A DNA stretch of 64,000 bases from Ardenticatenaceae bacterium (GTDB lineage Bacteria > Chloroflexota > Anaerolineae > Promineifilales > Promineifilaceae). Position numbers and translations under genes: made by a program. The DNA is taken from positions 3,472,001 through 3,536,000 of the forward strand of contig JACKBQ010000001.1 of NCBI GenBank assembly GCA_020634455.1. Direction: 5' to 3'. Below are positions 20,645-28,715 of the stretch, one piece after another (position 1 is the stretch's first letter; each line of letters opens with the position of its first letter). The notes beneath the pieces are model-generated. The model worked only from the letters and a program-made list of their open reading frames with translations. It had not been told where the DNA came from and did not search any database.

Positions 20645-21184
20645 ATGAAACAATCTCACTCAACTCAATTATTGCCCCTGCGCTGGCTGGTGTGGCTGGC
20701 GCTGTTTTTGGCGGCTTGTGAACTGCTGCCGCCTCCCACGTCCAACGGCGATGTGCTGGCTCCAGATGCGCCGCAACTGTTGGATTCACCAAGCGAAACG
20801 GCCGTTGTTACCCAGGTTATTGATGGCGATACAATCAACGTGCTGCTAGACGGCCGTTCCATACGCGTGCGTTACATTGGTGTCGATACCCCAGAGCGGG
20901 ACGAGGCTTGTTTTGAGGAAGCCACTGCTGCCAACGCCGCCTGGGTGGAAGGCCAAACCGTCCGCCTGGTGCAGGATGTGAGCAATACAGATAGGTATGA
21001 CCGGTTGCTGCGCTACGTTTACGTGGATGAGGTGTTGGTGAATGCGGAGCTGGTTGCGGGCGGCTGGGCTGAATCCAAACGCTATCCACCAGATGATGCC
21101 CTATTTGATTACCTGGAAGATGTAGAAGATTCCGCCGCCGAGCAGGAATTGGGCTGCTACCCCACGGGTGTTTTTGGGCCGTAG
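20645..21184 (+). CDS. Thermonuclease-family (SNase-like) lipoprotein
   Basis: 179 aa. The N-terminus is a lipoprotein signal (LALFLAACELLPPP, lipobox Cys about residue 25), then a short linker and a staphylococcal-nuclease OB-fold domain (about 52-170). Key residues are present: the calcium-site region VIDGDTINV, the arginine and glutamate in VRYIGVDTPER (equivalents of Arg35 and Glu43) and the arginine in DRYDRLLRYVYV (equivalent of Arg87). It should be an extracellular, membrane-anchored calcium-dependent nuclease acting on DNA and RNA. Together with the ExeM-like protein at 10099 it is the second secreted nuclease of the window. Possible leaderless translation, as explained under the promoter entry. 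Confidence 0.93.
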   Translation: MKQSHSTQLLPLRWLVWLALFLAACELLPPPTSNGDVLAPDAPQLLDSPSETAVVTQVIDGDTINVLLDGRSIRVRYIGVDTPERDEACFEEATAANAAWVEGQTVRLVQDVSNTDRYDRLLRYVYVDEVLVNAELVAGGWAESKRYPPDDALFDYLEDVEDSAAEQELGCYPTGVFGP

Positions 21185-21189
21185 GGGCG

Positions 21190-21250
21190 GTCATCCGTAA
21201 ACGGTAATCGGTGATCGGTAGGCGACCGATTACCGTTCACCGTTCACTGA
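21190..21250. repeat. GGTAATCGGT-type inverted repeat
   Basis: AACGGTAATCGGTGATCGGT faces ACCGATTACCGTTCACCGTT. The same family occurs at 22543-22610, 42211-42271 and 59660-59743, and as a half-element near 29620. All lie in spacers. Confidence 0.75.
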
Positions 21251-21334
21251 ACACTGAAAACTGACGACTATGTCTCTCTTTTTCCATTGAGCGGCAAAAC
21301 GGCCGTATACTGTTGACAAAAAGTGGAGGTTGAG

Positions 21335-22540
21335 ATGCCAATATTAAAAAACTACCAGCAATTTGACGGCCGCCATTGGGAAACCGGCACCGTAGCCAAC
21401 TTTTTAGCCTACACTGGAGCCAAAGCGCCGCACACGGAACGGCCGTACAGCGAAGCGCTCCTCATGGGCGTCAGCGGCGGCGCAGTGATGGGCTACTTCT
21501 CCTTTGCCTATGAAGGGTATGGCCCGCAATGTCGCCTGCTCACCCGCAACACCTTTGGCCCGCTAGACACGATGCTCTCTCGCCTCGGCGTGGTGCAGCG
21601 CCGTCGCCACACCACCAACCCGCAAAAAGCCGTCGAAAATTTGATTGATACCTTGGAAAATGGCGAACCCGCCATTGTTTGGGCCGACTATTTCAGCCTG
21701 CCCTACAACGCCATGCCCTACGACGAGGGCATGTGGGGCATGTTTCCCATTCTGGTGTATGGCTACGACGAAACGGCCGATCGCGTCTATCTGGCCGACC
21801 GTGCCCCCGTTCCCCTCATCATAAGCACACAGCAGTTACACACTGCCCGCGCCCGTGTCAAAAAAGATAAATTCCGCATTCTTACGCTGGAACCACCCGT
21901 GCCAGGCAAGTTGCCCAGCGCAGTGCAGGCTGGCATTTGGGATTGCATTAAGCTGTACACCGAAAAACCACCAAAAGGCTCCAAAAATAACTTCGGGCTG
22001 GCGGCATACCAGCATTGGATTTCGCTCCTTACGCGCCCCAAAGCGCGCCTTAGCTGGGAGCGAGAGTTTCCCGCCGGGCGCAAAATGTTGGCCGGGCTGA
22101 TGGGCGTCTTTGACAGCATCAACTGTTTTGGCAATGTGGGGTATGCGGAGCGAGATGTTTTTGCCGATTTTCTGGCGGAGGCCAGTATGATTTTGGGTAA
22201 GCCTGCACTCAACGAGGTGGCGGCTCAATTCCGGCAAAGTGCGGCGGCGTGGGATGCGTTTGGTACGGCCGTTCTCCCCGATGAATTACCCATGCTAAGC
22301 CAAATGCGCCACATTTTGTTGCAGCAGCGAGATTTGCTACACAGCCAGGGCAGCGCCGCCATTGGGCAGATCATTCAGCTTAAGCAAGCAGAAAAAGCGC
22401 TCTTGAAACAATCAGAAACCGAATTCCCACTTGGCGAGCAAGAAGTAGTTGCCTTTCGAGAAAATATGGCAGCACATTTGCAAAAGATTCATGATATTGA
22501 AGCAACGGCCGTTGCCAACCTGAAAGCAGCCATGTCTTAA
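21335..22540 (+). CDS. BtrH N-terminal domain-like protein
   Basis: 401 aa, no signal peptide or membrane segment. Residues 1-150 resemble the BtrH N-terminal domain (also found with DUF4872): QFDGRHWETGTVANFLAYTG followed by SEALLMGVSGGAVMGYF and later GEPAIVWADYFSLPYN and YDETADRVYLADRA. In butirosin synthesis BtrH transfers the gamma-Glu-acyl group from carrier protein to the antibiotic using a Cys-His pair. Here the usual GxHC motif reads GRHWET, so the cysteine is replaced by Trp and the acyltransfer chemistry may be lost. The C-terminal 200 aa are helical. No biosynthetic cluster is nearby. I chose the ATG at 21335 because GGAGG precedes it by five bases; an upstream GTG (21323) overlaps that site. 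Confidence 0.78.
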   Translation: MPILKNYQQFDGRHWETGTVANFLAYTGAKAPHTERPYSEALLMGVSGGAVMGYFSFAYEGYGPQCRLLTRNTFGPLDTMLSRLGVVQRRRHTTNPQKAVENLIDTLENGEPAIVWADYFSLPYNAMPYDEGMWGMFPILVYGYDETADRVYLADRAPVPLIISTQQLHTARARVKKDKFRILTLEPPVPGKLPSAVQAGIWDCIKLYTEKPPKGSKNNFGLAAYQHWISLLTRPKARLSWEREFPAGRKMLAGLMGVFDSINCFGNVGYAERDVFADFLAEASMILGKPALNEVAAQFRQSAAAWDAFGTAVLPDELPMLSQMRHILLQQRDLLHSQGSAAIGQIIQLKQAEKALLKQSETEFPLGEQEVVAFRENMAAHLQKIHDIEATAVANLKAAMS

Positions 22541-22542
22541 AC

Positions 22543-22610
22543 GGTTATCCGTAATCGGTCAACGGTAAGTGGCGGATTAACTGCTTACCGTTCACCGATT
22601 ACCGAATACC
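22543..22610. repeat. GGTAATCGGT-type inverted repeat overlapping a gene end
   Basis: 27-base arms at 22543-22569 and 22584-22610, imperfectly complementary. The right arm supplies the last six codons and stop of the histidine kinase on the minus strand (PVFGNR end), so the repeat has been taken into the coding region. Confidence 0.75.
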
Positions 22611-24082
22611 GGTCCTCCCTGCTCCTCACCCAGCGAATCCAAAACAGGTGCCAGCGGCAGTTGCACCGTAAAAGAGGCTCCTTGCCCTTCCCCCTCGCTG
22701 TGCAGATGAACGCTGCCTTGCAATAAATTGCAAATCGCCTGCACAATAAACAGGCCCAAGCCCAGGCCGCGCCTTTCGTCTACATTGCTGGCCCGGTAAA
22801 AAAGCTCAAAAACCTGCGGTTGCTCATGGCGCGGCACGCCAACGCCAGCATCCTGCACTTCAACGCAAAACGACCTGCCATCTAGCCAGAAACGAATCTG
22901 AACCTGGCTCCCTTTTTCTGAATATTTCAGGCTATTGGAAATAAGATTCACCAGAATCTGCTCCAAAAGGGCCAGGTCCATCTGAAGTGACAGTTCTACG
23001 CCAGCCGCAAAATGGAACTGCAAGCGGCCGGGATCAGGTGATTGATCCAGCAGGCGGCTGGTGAGTTGGTGGCACAGTTCGCTAAAGGGGTAGGTCTGGT
23101 AAGACGGCCGTATCATTGCCCGCTGCGCCTTATCCACCATCGTTACATCCTTGAGCAAATCGTTCAGGTAGAAGATGGATTCGCGAATGCGCTGATGAGC
23201 CGCATCCCGACGTGCCTCTGGCAGCCGCTCATAATAAAGCTGGATCAAATCAGATGAGCTGTTGATCACCGAGAGCGGCGTGCGAAATTCATGAGACACG
23301 ACAGTAATAATGCGCGATTGCATTTCACTGAGCTGCATTTCGGTTTCTAACGCCTGCGCCAATTTTTTAGCCAGGTGTTGCTCACGCGCCAAGGAATCTT
23401 CTAACGCTTTGGTACGATTTGCGACCGCTTCTTCCAGCTGTTCGTTTTGCAGCCGGTAAGCGGCCGTTTCTGCCAAAGCTTGTTCCGAAAGCCGCACATG
23501 CCCCACAGCCTGTTGCAAATTACGATGCCACACATGCACAATTAACGGAAAAACCGACACCATAATCATTAACACCAGGTACCGGAATACAGGCTCTTCG
23601 TAATAAACAATGTTTCGCGTGGGGTCTGTGAGATCAAGCCAGGCAATGTAACCCCCAACCAGCCAGTTTAGCAACGTTACCAAAATACTCGCTCTGGTAC
23701 CGTTGATAAAACCAGCCACGATCGGGGTGATGGTTACAGCCGCCAAAAAAGGGGTCCCAGCCATGCCATCGGGGCTTAAAAAAGCGGCCCATATGAATGT
23801 TAGCCAGAATATAGTGGCAATCAGATGCCCAGCCGCACTGATCCATCGTTGATTCAACATCAATTTGGCCACAAAAAATGTAACCAACAAAACAAGGGAT
23901 ATAAAAAAATATTGCCTGGCGTTACGGGCTGTATACAAAAAAGGGTACAACATCAAGGTGACGGCTAGGAAAAGAACCCCCCACCTAAAAACCTGATTCA
24001 ATAACGAAACCTGGCGCAGCGTTTCATCATCTACTACTTCGGGAGAATCTAACCAAGAACGTAACTGTTGAAGGTTTACCAT
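22592..24082 (-). CDS. Membrane sensor histidine kinase
   Basis: 496 aa. Six hydrophobic segments lie between residues 33 and 187, with little outside loop, so it probably senses a membrane or intracellular signal. A coiled coil (about 195-250) leads to the HisKA domain with the phospho-accepting His264 in VVSHEFRTPLS. The HATPase domain shows the N box NLISNSLKYS, G1 DAGVGVP and G2 RGLGLGLFIVQ. No response regulator is adjacent; the nearest receiver in the window is at 57529. A DinB-like gene follows upstream on the same strand. The last codons come from an intergenic-type repeat. Confidence 0.95.
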   Translation of the reverse strand: MVNLQQLRSWLDSPEVVDDETLRQVSLLNQVFRWGVLFLAVTLMLYPFLYTARNARQYFFISLVLLVTFFVAKLMLNQRWISAAGHLIATIFWLTFIWAAFLSPDGMAGTPFLAAVTITPIVAGFINGTRASILVTLLNWLVGGYIAWLDLTDPTRNIVYYEEPVFRYLVLMIMVSVFPLIVHVWHRNLQQAVGHVRLSEQALAETAAYRLQNEQLEEAVANRTKALEDSLAREQHLAKKLAQALETEMQLSEMQSRIITVVSHEFRTPLSVINSSSDLIQLYYERLPEARRDAAHQRIRESIFYLNDLLKDVTMVDKAQRAMIRPSYQTYPFSELCHQLTSRLLDQSPDPGRLQFHFAAGVELSLQMDLALLEQILVNLISNSLKYSEKGSQVQIRFWLDGRSFCVEVQDAGVGVPRHEQPQVFELFYRASNVDERRGLGLGLFIVQAICNLLQGSVHLHSEGEGQGASFTVQLPLAPVLDSLGEEQGGPVFGNR

Positions 24083-24121
24083 TTTGTTTGAGACAGTGCG
24101 AAAGGTATGGCCTTCGCCGCT

Positions 24122-24574
24122 TTATTTGAGGCGTTTACCTTCCAGATTGGCATGCATATCTAAATAACGTAACCAAGCGCCCAATGTGATATTGCCGTAC
24201 TGGTTATGATTGACCGCAGTAAACTGATTCACCTGGTTATTGTCCAATTCCTCAGCTAGTGCCACTGTTTTGCGCCGCGAAATGCGGAAGTCTGTTTTTA
24301 ATTGCTCCCAGCTGCGACTCCGAGAGGGGCGATAATTATCGTACTCTTCTTCTTTAAATGGTTCGCCAAGCCCTACTCGCAGGCGGCTTTGCCCCCACTG
24401 CTCAATGCCAATGATGTGTGTCAGCACGCGCCGATTTTGCTCGCTGTCTGGTAGCTTGTCTAACCTTTGGCTTAGCACTTTGCCACTGGCGCTTAATTTT
24501 TCACCCCACGCTGACATCGTTAATTTTTTGGCCGGGCGTTCCAGGAATAATTGAACAATAAACTTCTGAATCAC
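24122..24574 (-). CDS. DinB-like four-helix protein
   Basis: 150 aa. The helical pattern and histidine placement fit the DinB/YfiT metal-binding superfamily: HIIGIEQWGQSRLR in the second helix and LRYLDMHANLEGKRL at the C-terminus, giving two of the usual three metal histidines; a third could be in TAVNHNQYG. Members include thiol transferases and damage-induced proteins of mostly unknown role. It sits between the histidine kinase gene and an SH3 lipoprotein gene, all on the minus strand and closely spaced, so a shared transcript is possible. Confidence 0.78.
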   Translation of the reverse strand: MIQKFIVQLFLERPAKKLTMSAWGEKLSASGKVLSQRLDKLPDSEQNRRVLTHIIGIEQWGQSRLRVGLGEPFKEEEYDNYRPSRSRSWEQLKTDFRISRRKTVALAEELDNNQVNQFTAVNHNQYGNITLGAWLRYLDMHANLEGKRLK

Positions 24575-24595
24575 AACAAACTATCCTTGTGCTAA

Positions 24596-25618
24596 TTAAG
24601 GTTCCCACTGGTAATGTACCAGGGTGCTTACGTAAAAGTTTCCTTGCCAAAGCTCTACACCCACAACCCAACTGCCCCAGTTCAAGCCTGCATACTCTTC
24701 GGTGCCGGGGCGATAAAAGCTGTAATAATTTAGCGTGGCGTAAGAATCAGGCAGCACCACCAGGCCAGGCGTGCCACCGTGCAAAATTTCGTTGCAGGCG
24801 GTTTCGGTTGCGCCCAAAAAATCATTTTGCAGGCGGGGTAGCAAGATTTGGGCGGGTGTGCCCAAGACCGGTTCACCGCTGCCAGCGGCGTTGCCCCAGT
24901 TGTAACTGGTGGGGTCGCTGAGCAGGTTTTGGTTGTCCAGGCGGGTTTCGGCATCGTACCAAAGCAGGTGCACGCGCACGCCGCGCTCTGGGTGGATGAG
25001 TTGGGTGAGGAGGGCATCATTTTGGTTGGCAACGGCCGTTTCCAACTGATCTAGCAGGGTGCGTACGGCCGTATTGCCACAAAAAGCCACCTCTGCCAAA
25101 TGGCCCGTGAGGAACCGACTGTTCACCCAACCAGCAAGGCTTCCTCGTTGCACCGGCACCCAGGTGGAGCCGGACACCACCTGCCCGCTGCCGGTAATCT
25201 GCACATCGGTGGCGGTGGGGGGGATGGTGCCCACAATGCCAAAAGCGACGCCAGGGCCGGAGCGCACGTTGAGTACGTCGTTTGGCTCCACGTAAATGAC
25301 GGCAAATTCTGTCACACTGCTCGTGTTGGTTGGTGTGGCAGGGATCGGAGTTGGTGCGGGGGTGTTGGTGGCGGGAACGGCCGTTGCCGCTTCGGTAGGT
25401 AGTTGTTCGGGTTGGCTAGAATCGGGGGTGTTTGTGGGATTAGGTGTCGAAGTAATGATCGTGGGCAAGTCTGGTGGGAACTCGGTGGCGGAAACGGCCG
25501 TGGGCACCGCAAGGGTCGGTACCGGGGTGGGCAACACATCTGCGCCACCACAAGCCACTAATAGTAGCAAACTCGTTGTCAATCCAGCCAGCCATTTCAA
25601 CTTCCGCACAAAATCCAT
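24596..25618 (-). CDS. Lipoprotein with SH3b domain
   Basis: 340 aa. Signal peptide with lipobox LLVAC near residue 23, then a Pro/Thr-rich stalk (about 25-105), an SH3b domain (about 108-170: NDVLNVRSGPGVAFGIVGTIP ... WVPVQRGSLAGWVNSRFL) and a ~165-aa C-terminal domain of unknown family. Bacterial SH3 domains bind cell-wall peptides, so surface attachment is likely. I prefer the ATG at 25618 (AAGGA upstream) to a GTG at 25642. Five bases or so separate it from nothing recognisable upstream: the 25619-25824 spacer holds an inverted repeat. The C-terminal domain contains two cysteines (FCGN, ACNE) that could pair. Confidence 0.88.
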   Translation of the reverse strand: MDFVRKLKWLAGLTTSLLLLVACGGADVLPTPVPTLAVPTAVSATEFPPDLPTIITSTPNPTNTPDSSQPEQLPTEAATAVPATNTPAPTPIPATPTNTSSVTEFAVIYVEPNDVLNVRSGPGVAFGIVGTIPPTATDVQITGSGQVVSGSTWVPVQRGSLAGWVNSRFLTGHLAEVAFCGNTAVRTLLDQLETAVANQNDALLTQLIHPERGVRVHLLWYDAETRLDNQNLLSDPTSYNWGNAAGSGEPVLGTPAQILLPRLQNDFLGATETACNEILHGGTPGLVVLPDSYATLNYYSFYRPGTEEYAGLNWGSWVVGVELWQGNFYVSTLVHYQWEP

Positions 25619-25675
25619 AGCCAATCCTTGAATTTTGGACACTGGTTGTCACTGGTTAACACTGATATTCACTTA

Positions 25676-25776
25676 GAACCTGTCCGAATATTAGCCACAG
25701 AGTTCACAGAGAACTTAGAGGCGACGGTTCTTTTCTCAGATTCCTCTTTTTCCTCTGTGGCTTTTTCGGATAGATT
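25676..25776. repeat. Large imperfect inverted repeat with CACAGAG motif
   Basis: CCTGTCCGAATATTAGCCAC faces GTGGCTTTTTCGGATAG across about 60 bases, with internal CAGAG/CTCTG repeats. It fills the spacer between YchF and the SH3 lipoprotein gene. Confidence 0.6.
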
Positions 25777-25824
25777 CTTAAACAATCAGTGAAAACCAGT
25801 GTTTATCAGTGTCCTAATCATATT

Positions 25825-26913
25825 CTAGATGTTGAACTTGATGTTAATGACATCGCCATCTTGCACGATGTACGTTTTACCTTCCTGGCGCAGCTTGCCT
25901 GCGGTGCGCGCCTGTGGTAAGCCGCCCAGCTCAATCAGATCCGCGTAAGCGACGGTCTCGGCGCGGATGAACCCTTTGGCCAGGTCTGTGTGAATGGTAC
26001 CCGCCGCATCAACGGCCGTTGCTTCCCGCTTGATTGTCCAGGCCCGTACCTCATCTTCACCCACGGTAAAGAAGGATTGCAGCCCCATCAAATCGTAGCT
26101 CAGACCAATCACCTTATCCAGACTGAGTTCCGTCACGCCGTACTCTTCCATAAACATTTCTAGCGATTCGGTATCCCCGGCAGCGCTGAGCTGAGCCAAT
26201 TCCATTTCTAGCTTGCCGCGCAGGTTGGTGACCACCGTCTGCGGGAAGTCGTAAGCCAGGCTTAATTCGTCTTGGTCGTCGCCAATGTTGATGATGACGA
26301 CCGTGGGTTTGAGGGTGAGCAGGCCGTAGCCGCGCAGCATTTTTTCTTGTTCATCACTGAGGCTGAGGGTGCGCAACGGCCGTTCCTCACTGAGCGCCTC
26401 ATTCAATTGCTGGAATAGCTCCAACTCCGCCTGGGCGGCGGCCTTATTTTTCGTCGCCCCCTTGCGCAAGCCATCTTCAATCTTTTCCATGCGACGCTCC
26501 ACCACGCCCAAATCGTTCAGCAAAAACTCGGTATCCAGAATTTCCAGGTCGCGGGCGGCGTCCACGCTGCCATCGGGATGTGGCACAAGGTCAGATTCAA
26601 AGGCGCGCACCACGTGCACAAAGCCATCTAGCCCAGACAGGTGGTTCAGCAGTTCGCCGCTCATGCCGCCCCCCTCGTTGGCCCCTTTTTTGATGCCGGC
26701 CACGTCGGTGTAGGTGATCTTGGCGAAGGTGGTTTTCTTGGGATTAAACATTTTGGTTAAAATGTCTACTCGCTCATCGTACACATCAACAACGGCCGTT
26801 AACACATCAAAACGGCCGCCCATACTTTGCCCCGTCGGAGCATCTCCCTTGGTGAGAGCATTAAAAATGGTGGTTTTGCCGCTGCTCGGCAGCCCAATAA
26901 TTCCTAATTTCAT
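25825..26913 (-). CDS. ychF: Redox-regulated ATPase YchF (Obg-family GTPase fold)
   Basis: 362 aa, full length. G1 loop GLPSSGKTTIFNAL (residues 6-19), G3 DVAGIKKGANEGGG, a YchF-type G4 (NIGD) that favours ATP over GTP, a coiled-coil hairpin (about 125-165), and the C-terminal TGS domain ending EGKTYIVQDGDVINIKFN. YchF/OLA1 binds ribosomes and modulates stress responses, including oxidative stress, in the cytosol. AGGA precedes the ATG. Transcribed with or just after the lipoprotein gene at 26947 in the same direction, with a 33-bp gap. Confidence 0.97.
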   Translation of the reverse strand: MKLGIIGLPSSGKTTIFNALTKGDAPTGQSMGGRFDVLTAVVDVYDERVDILTKMFNPKKTTFAKITYTDVAGIKKGANEGGGMSGELLNHLSGLDGFVHVVRAFESDLVPHPDGSVDAARDLEILDTEFLLNDLGVVERRMEKIEDGLRKGATKNKAAAQAELELFQQLNEALSEERPLRTLSLSDEQEKMLRGYGLLTLKPTVVIINIGDDQDELSLAYDFPQTVVTNLRGKLEMELAQLSAAGDTESLEMFMEEYGVTELSLDKVIGLSYDLMGLQSFFTVGEDEVRAWTIKREATAVDAAGTIHTDLAKGFIRAETVAYADLIELGGLPQARTAGKLRQEGKTYIVQDGDVINIKFNI

Positions 26914-26946
26914 AATTTATCCTGTGCAAATTTTAATGATTTTTTG

Positions 26947-27948
26947 CTAATTTTCGACGCGCCGCAAAGACCAGTCATCAAAGAAAAAGCCATTGCTGGC
27001 CAGTCCGTACCGGCCGCGCATGCCCACGCCAATACGCACGGTTTGGTCGGTGTCAATGGTAAAGGTGTGCTCAAATACGCCCCAGGTGCCAAATCCGGCC
27101 CCAAATAGTAGCCAGCCTGTACCACCGCTGGGCGAAATAAAGCGCACTTCACCTGCATTGGGATCGCCCGCAAATTGCTTGCCGCCGTCGTAGCTGGCTA
27201 CCAAATCGGGGTAAATATAGACGGTAAAGACGTAGGTTCCGGCAGGTAGCGCTATGTCTTGCAGCAGGCGCAGGCTAATGGGGCCATTGCCCTTAAATGC
27301 TTTGATGGTGTATTCGCCTTCCCGGATGAACAGGCCCCGCTCATGTTCGGGCAGTTGATAGTAGGGCAGTACCCGCGTTTCGGGCGGGAACCAAATGTCC
27401 CACGCCTGGTTGCCATACCCGGTCGGGCCAGAGTCGTACTCCATGATCCAGCCGTTGGGCAGTTGGAACTCTGGTGCGCCGTTCATGTTGTACCAGCCAC
27501 CTTCAAAAGAGCCGTTTACCAGCAGGTTGCCGCTGAACACTGGCACTGGCGGCACGGTGGGTGGCGGTGGAGGCTGGGTGTTAACGGGGGCGGCGGTGGG
27601 CGGTACGGCCGTTGGCGCTGCTGTCGGTTCTTCGGTGGGAGTTTCGGCAGGAACGGCCGTTTCTGTGGGAACGGCCGTGGGAAGCGGCGTGCTGGTGGCG
27701 GGTGGTTCCAGGGTTGGCGGTGGCGGCAACGTTTCTGTAGGCGCTGGCGTGGCGCTGGGGAGTTCCGCGACTTCATTATTTGCGGTTAGAGCTGCGACTG
27801 TGAGAGAAACGGCCGTGTCCACCGTCGCCTGCACATCAACTTCCGCTACCTGCGCTGCCTCTGGCTCACTCTGGCAAGCCACCAAACCACCCAGTACAAA
27901 CAAAAACAACAGCCATCGCCAAGAAAAAACCGATCGTCTCAAATTCAC
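26947..27948 (-). CDS. Lipoprotein with Pro/Thr stalk and carbohydrate-binding-like C-terminal domain
   Basis: 333 aa. Lipobox GGLVAC near residue 25, a ~100-aa stalk rich in Pro, Thr, Ala and Glu, then a ~180-aa beta-sandwich-like domain starting NLLVNGSFEGGWYNMNGAPEFQLPNGW, which is the typical opening of CBM-like jelly-roll modules, and ending RYGLASNGFFFDDWSL. It may bind surface glycans. GGAGGA lies five bases before the GTG at 27948, so I chose that start over an earlier GTG. The stalk region carries four ACGGCCGT copies, all read as T-A-V. Confidence 0.87.
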   Translation of the reverse strand: MNLRRSVFSWRWLLFLFVLGGLVACQSEPEAAQVAEVDVQATVDTAVSLTVAALTANNEVAELPSATPAPTETLPPPPTLEPPATSTPLPTAVPTETAVPAETPTEEPTAAPTAVPPTAAPVNTQPPPPPTVPPVPVFSGNLLVNGSFEGGWYNMNGAPEFQLPNGWIMEYDSGPTGYGNQAWDIWFPPETRVLPYYQLPEHERGLFIREGEYTIKAFKGNGPISLRLLQDIALPAGTYVFTVYIYPDLVASYDGGKQFAGDPNAGEVRFISPSGGTGWLLFGAGFGTWGVFEHTFTIDTDQTVRIGVGMRGRYGLASNGFFFDDWSLRRVEN

Positions 27949-28101
27949 ACAAATCCTCCAGTTCACCCCTGCTACCCATTATAAAGAAAATGGGTAACAA
28001 CCTGCCCGTCTGGACATAGTTACCCATTCGCGTAACATATTCTCAATCTGAATGAACCCAGCAAATTGTATGCAGGTGAGATTGAATTAGCAAATCAACC
28101 C

Positions 28102-28629
28102 CTACCCAGCCAGATTAAATAACTCGATTACCACCAACGTTAATCCAGAACAAACCAACCCCGTCAAAAAACTCTGGTACGCCAGCCGTACAAACCGATA
28201 CTTTTGATACCCCAAATAAACCCCCAGCTCATACACCTCCCGAATTTGCGCCTCATACACCTTGTCCGGCGACTGCACAATCTCATCCATAATTTCCGCA
28301 TACTCCGCATAGGTTAAATTCATGAAGCTGCCAAAAAACAAGATGTTGCAGTCCAGGTTTTTTACATCCGGCTTAAAATCGAAATTCAATTTCGGCATGA
28401 CCGCATATGCCGCGAAAAAAATAGTGAGGATACAAAACAAAATCAGCACCACCACCGGCCAGCGCAGCACCGGATCGCTTAAGTAGCCAATGGAAAACGT
28501 CGTCACCACTGCCGACAGCGTCAGCATGATGTTGGCCTTCACATCAGCCATCGAGCTAAGCTGCACATGGTGCATGCGCGTCTGGCGCATCAGGTGGTCT
28601 AAATGAGTAGCGGGCGTAATTTGGGTCAT
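28102..28629 (-). CDS. Pycsar effector-type membrane protein (PycTM/DUF5706-like), no cyclase adjacent
   Basis: 175 aa. Cytosolic N-terminus, then two hydrophobic segments (ANIMLTLSAVVTTFSIGYL and WPVVVLILFCILTIFFAAYAV), a soluble middle (LFFGSFMNLTYAEYAEIMDEI...VYEAQIREVYELGVYLGYQKYRFVRLAYQSF), and a final membrane segment. This arrangement matches the PycTM effector of Pycsar anti-phage systems, which disrupts the membrane when a partner cyclase makes cCMP or cUMP. No nucleotide cyclase gene is in the flanking DNA, so it may be an orphan or work in another way. GGAGG precedes the ATG. It is divergent from the R2-like oxidase with an 86-bp shared promoter region. No ACGGCCGT in either gene. 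Confidence 0.85.
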   Translation of the reverse strand: MTQITPATHLDHLMRQTRMHHVQLSSMADVKANIMLTLSAVVTTFSIGYLSDPVLRWPVVVLILFCILTIFFAAYAVMPKLNFDFKPDVKNLDCNILFFGSFMNLTYAEYAEIMDEIVQSPDKVYEAQIREVYELGVYLGYQKYRFVRLAYQSFLTGLVCSGLTLVVIELFNLAG

Positions 28630-28715
28630 AGGTTCCTCCAGGTGTCTTTTTCTTTGGCGAAAATTCCCGATATTGTAAACTCAGTAGCAAAACAACGATA
28701 GAGGGAGGAAAAAAG

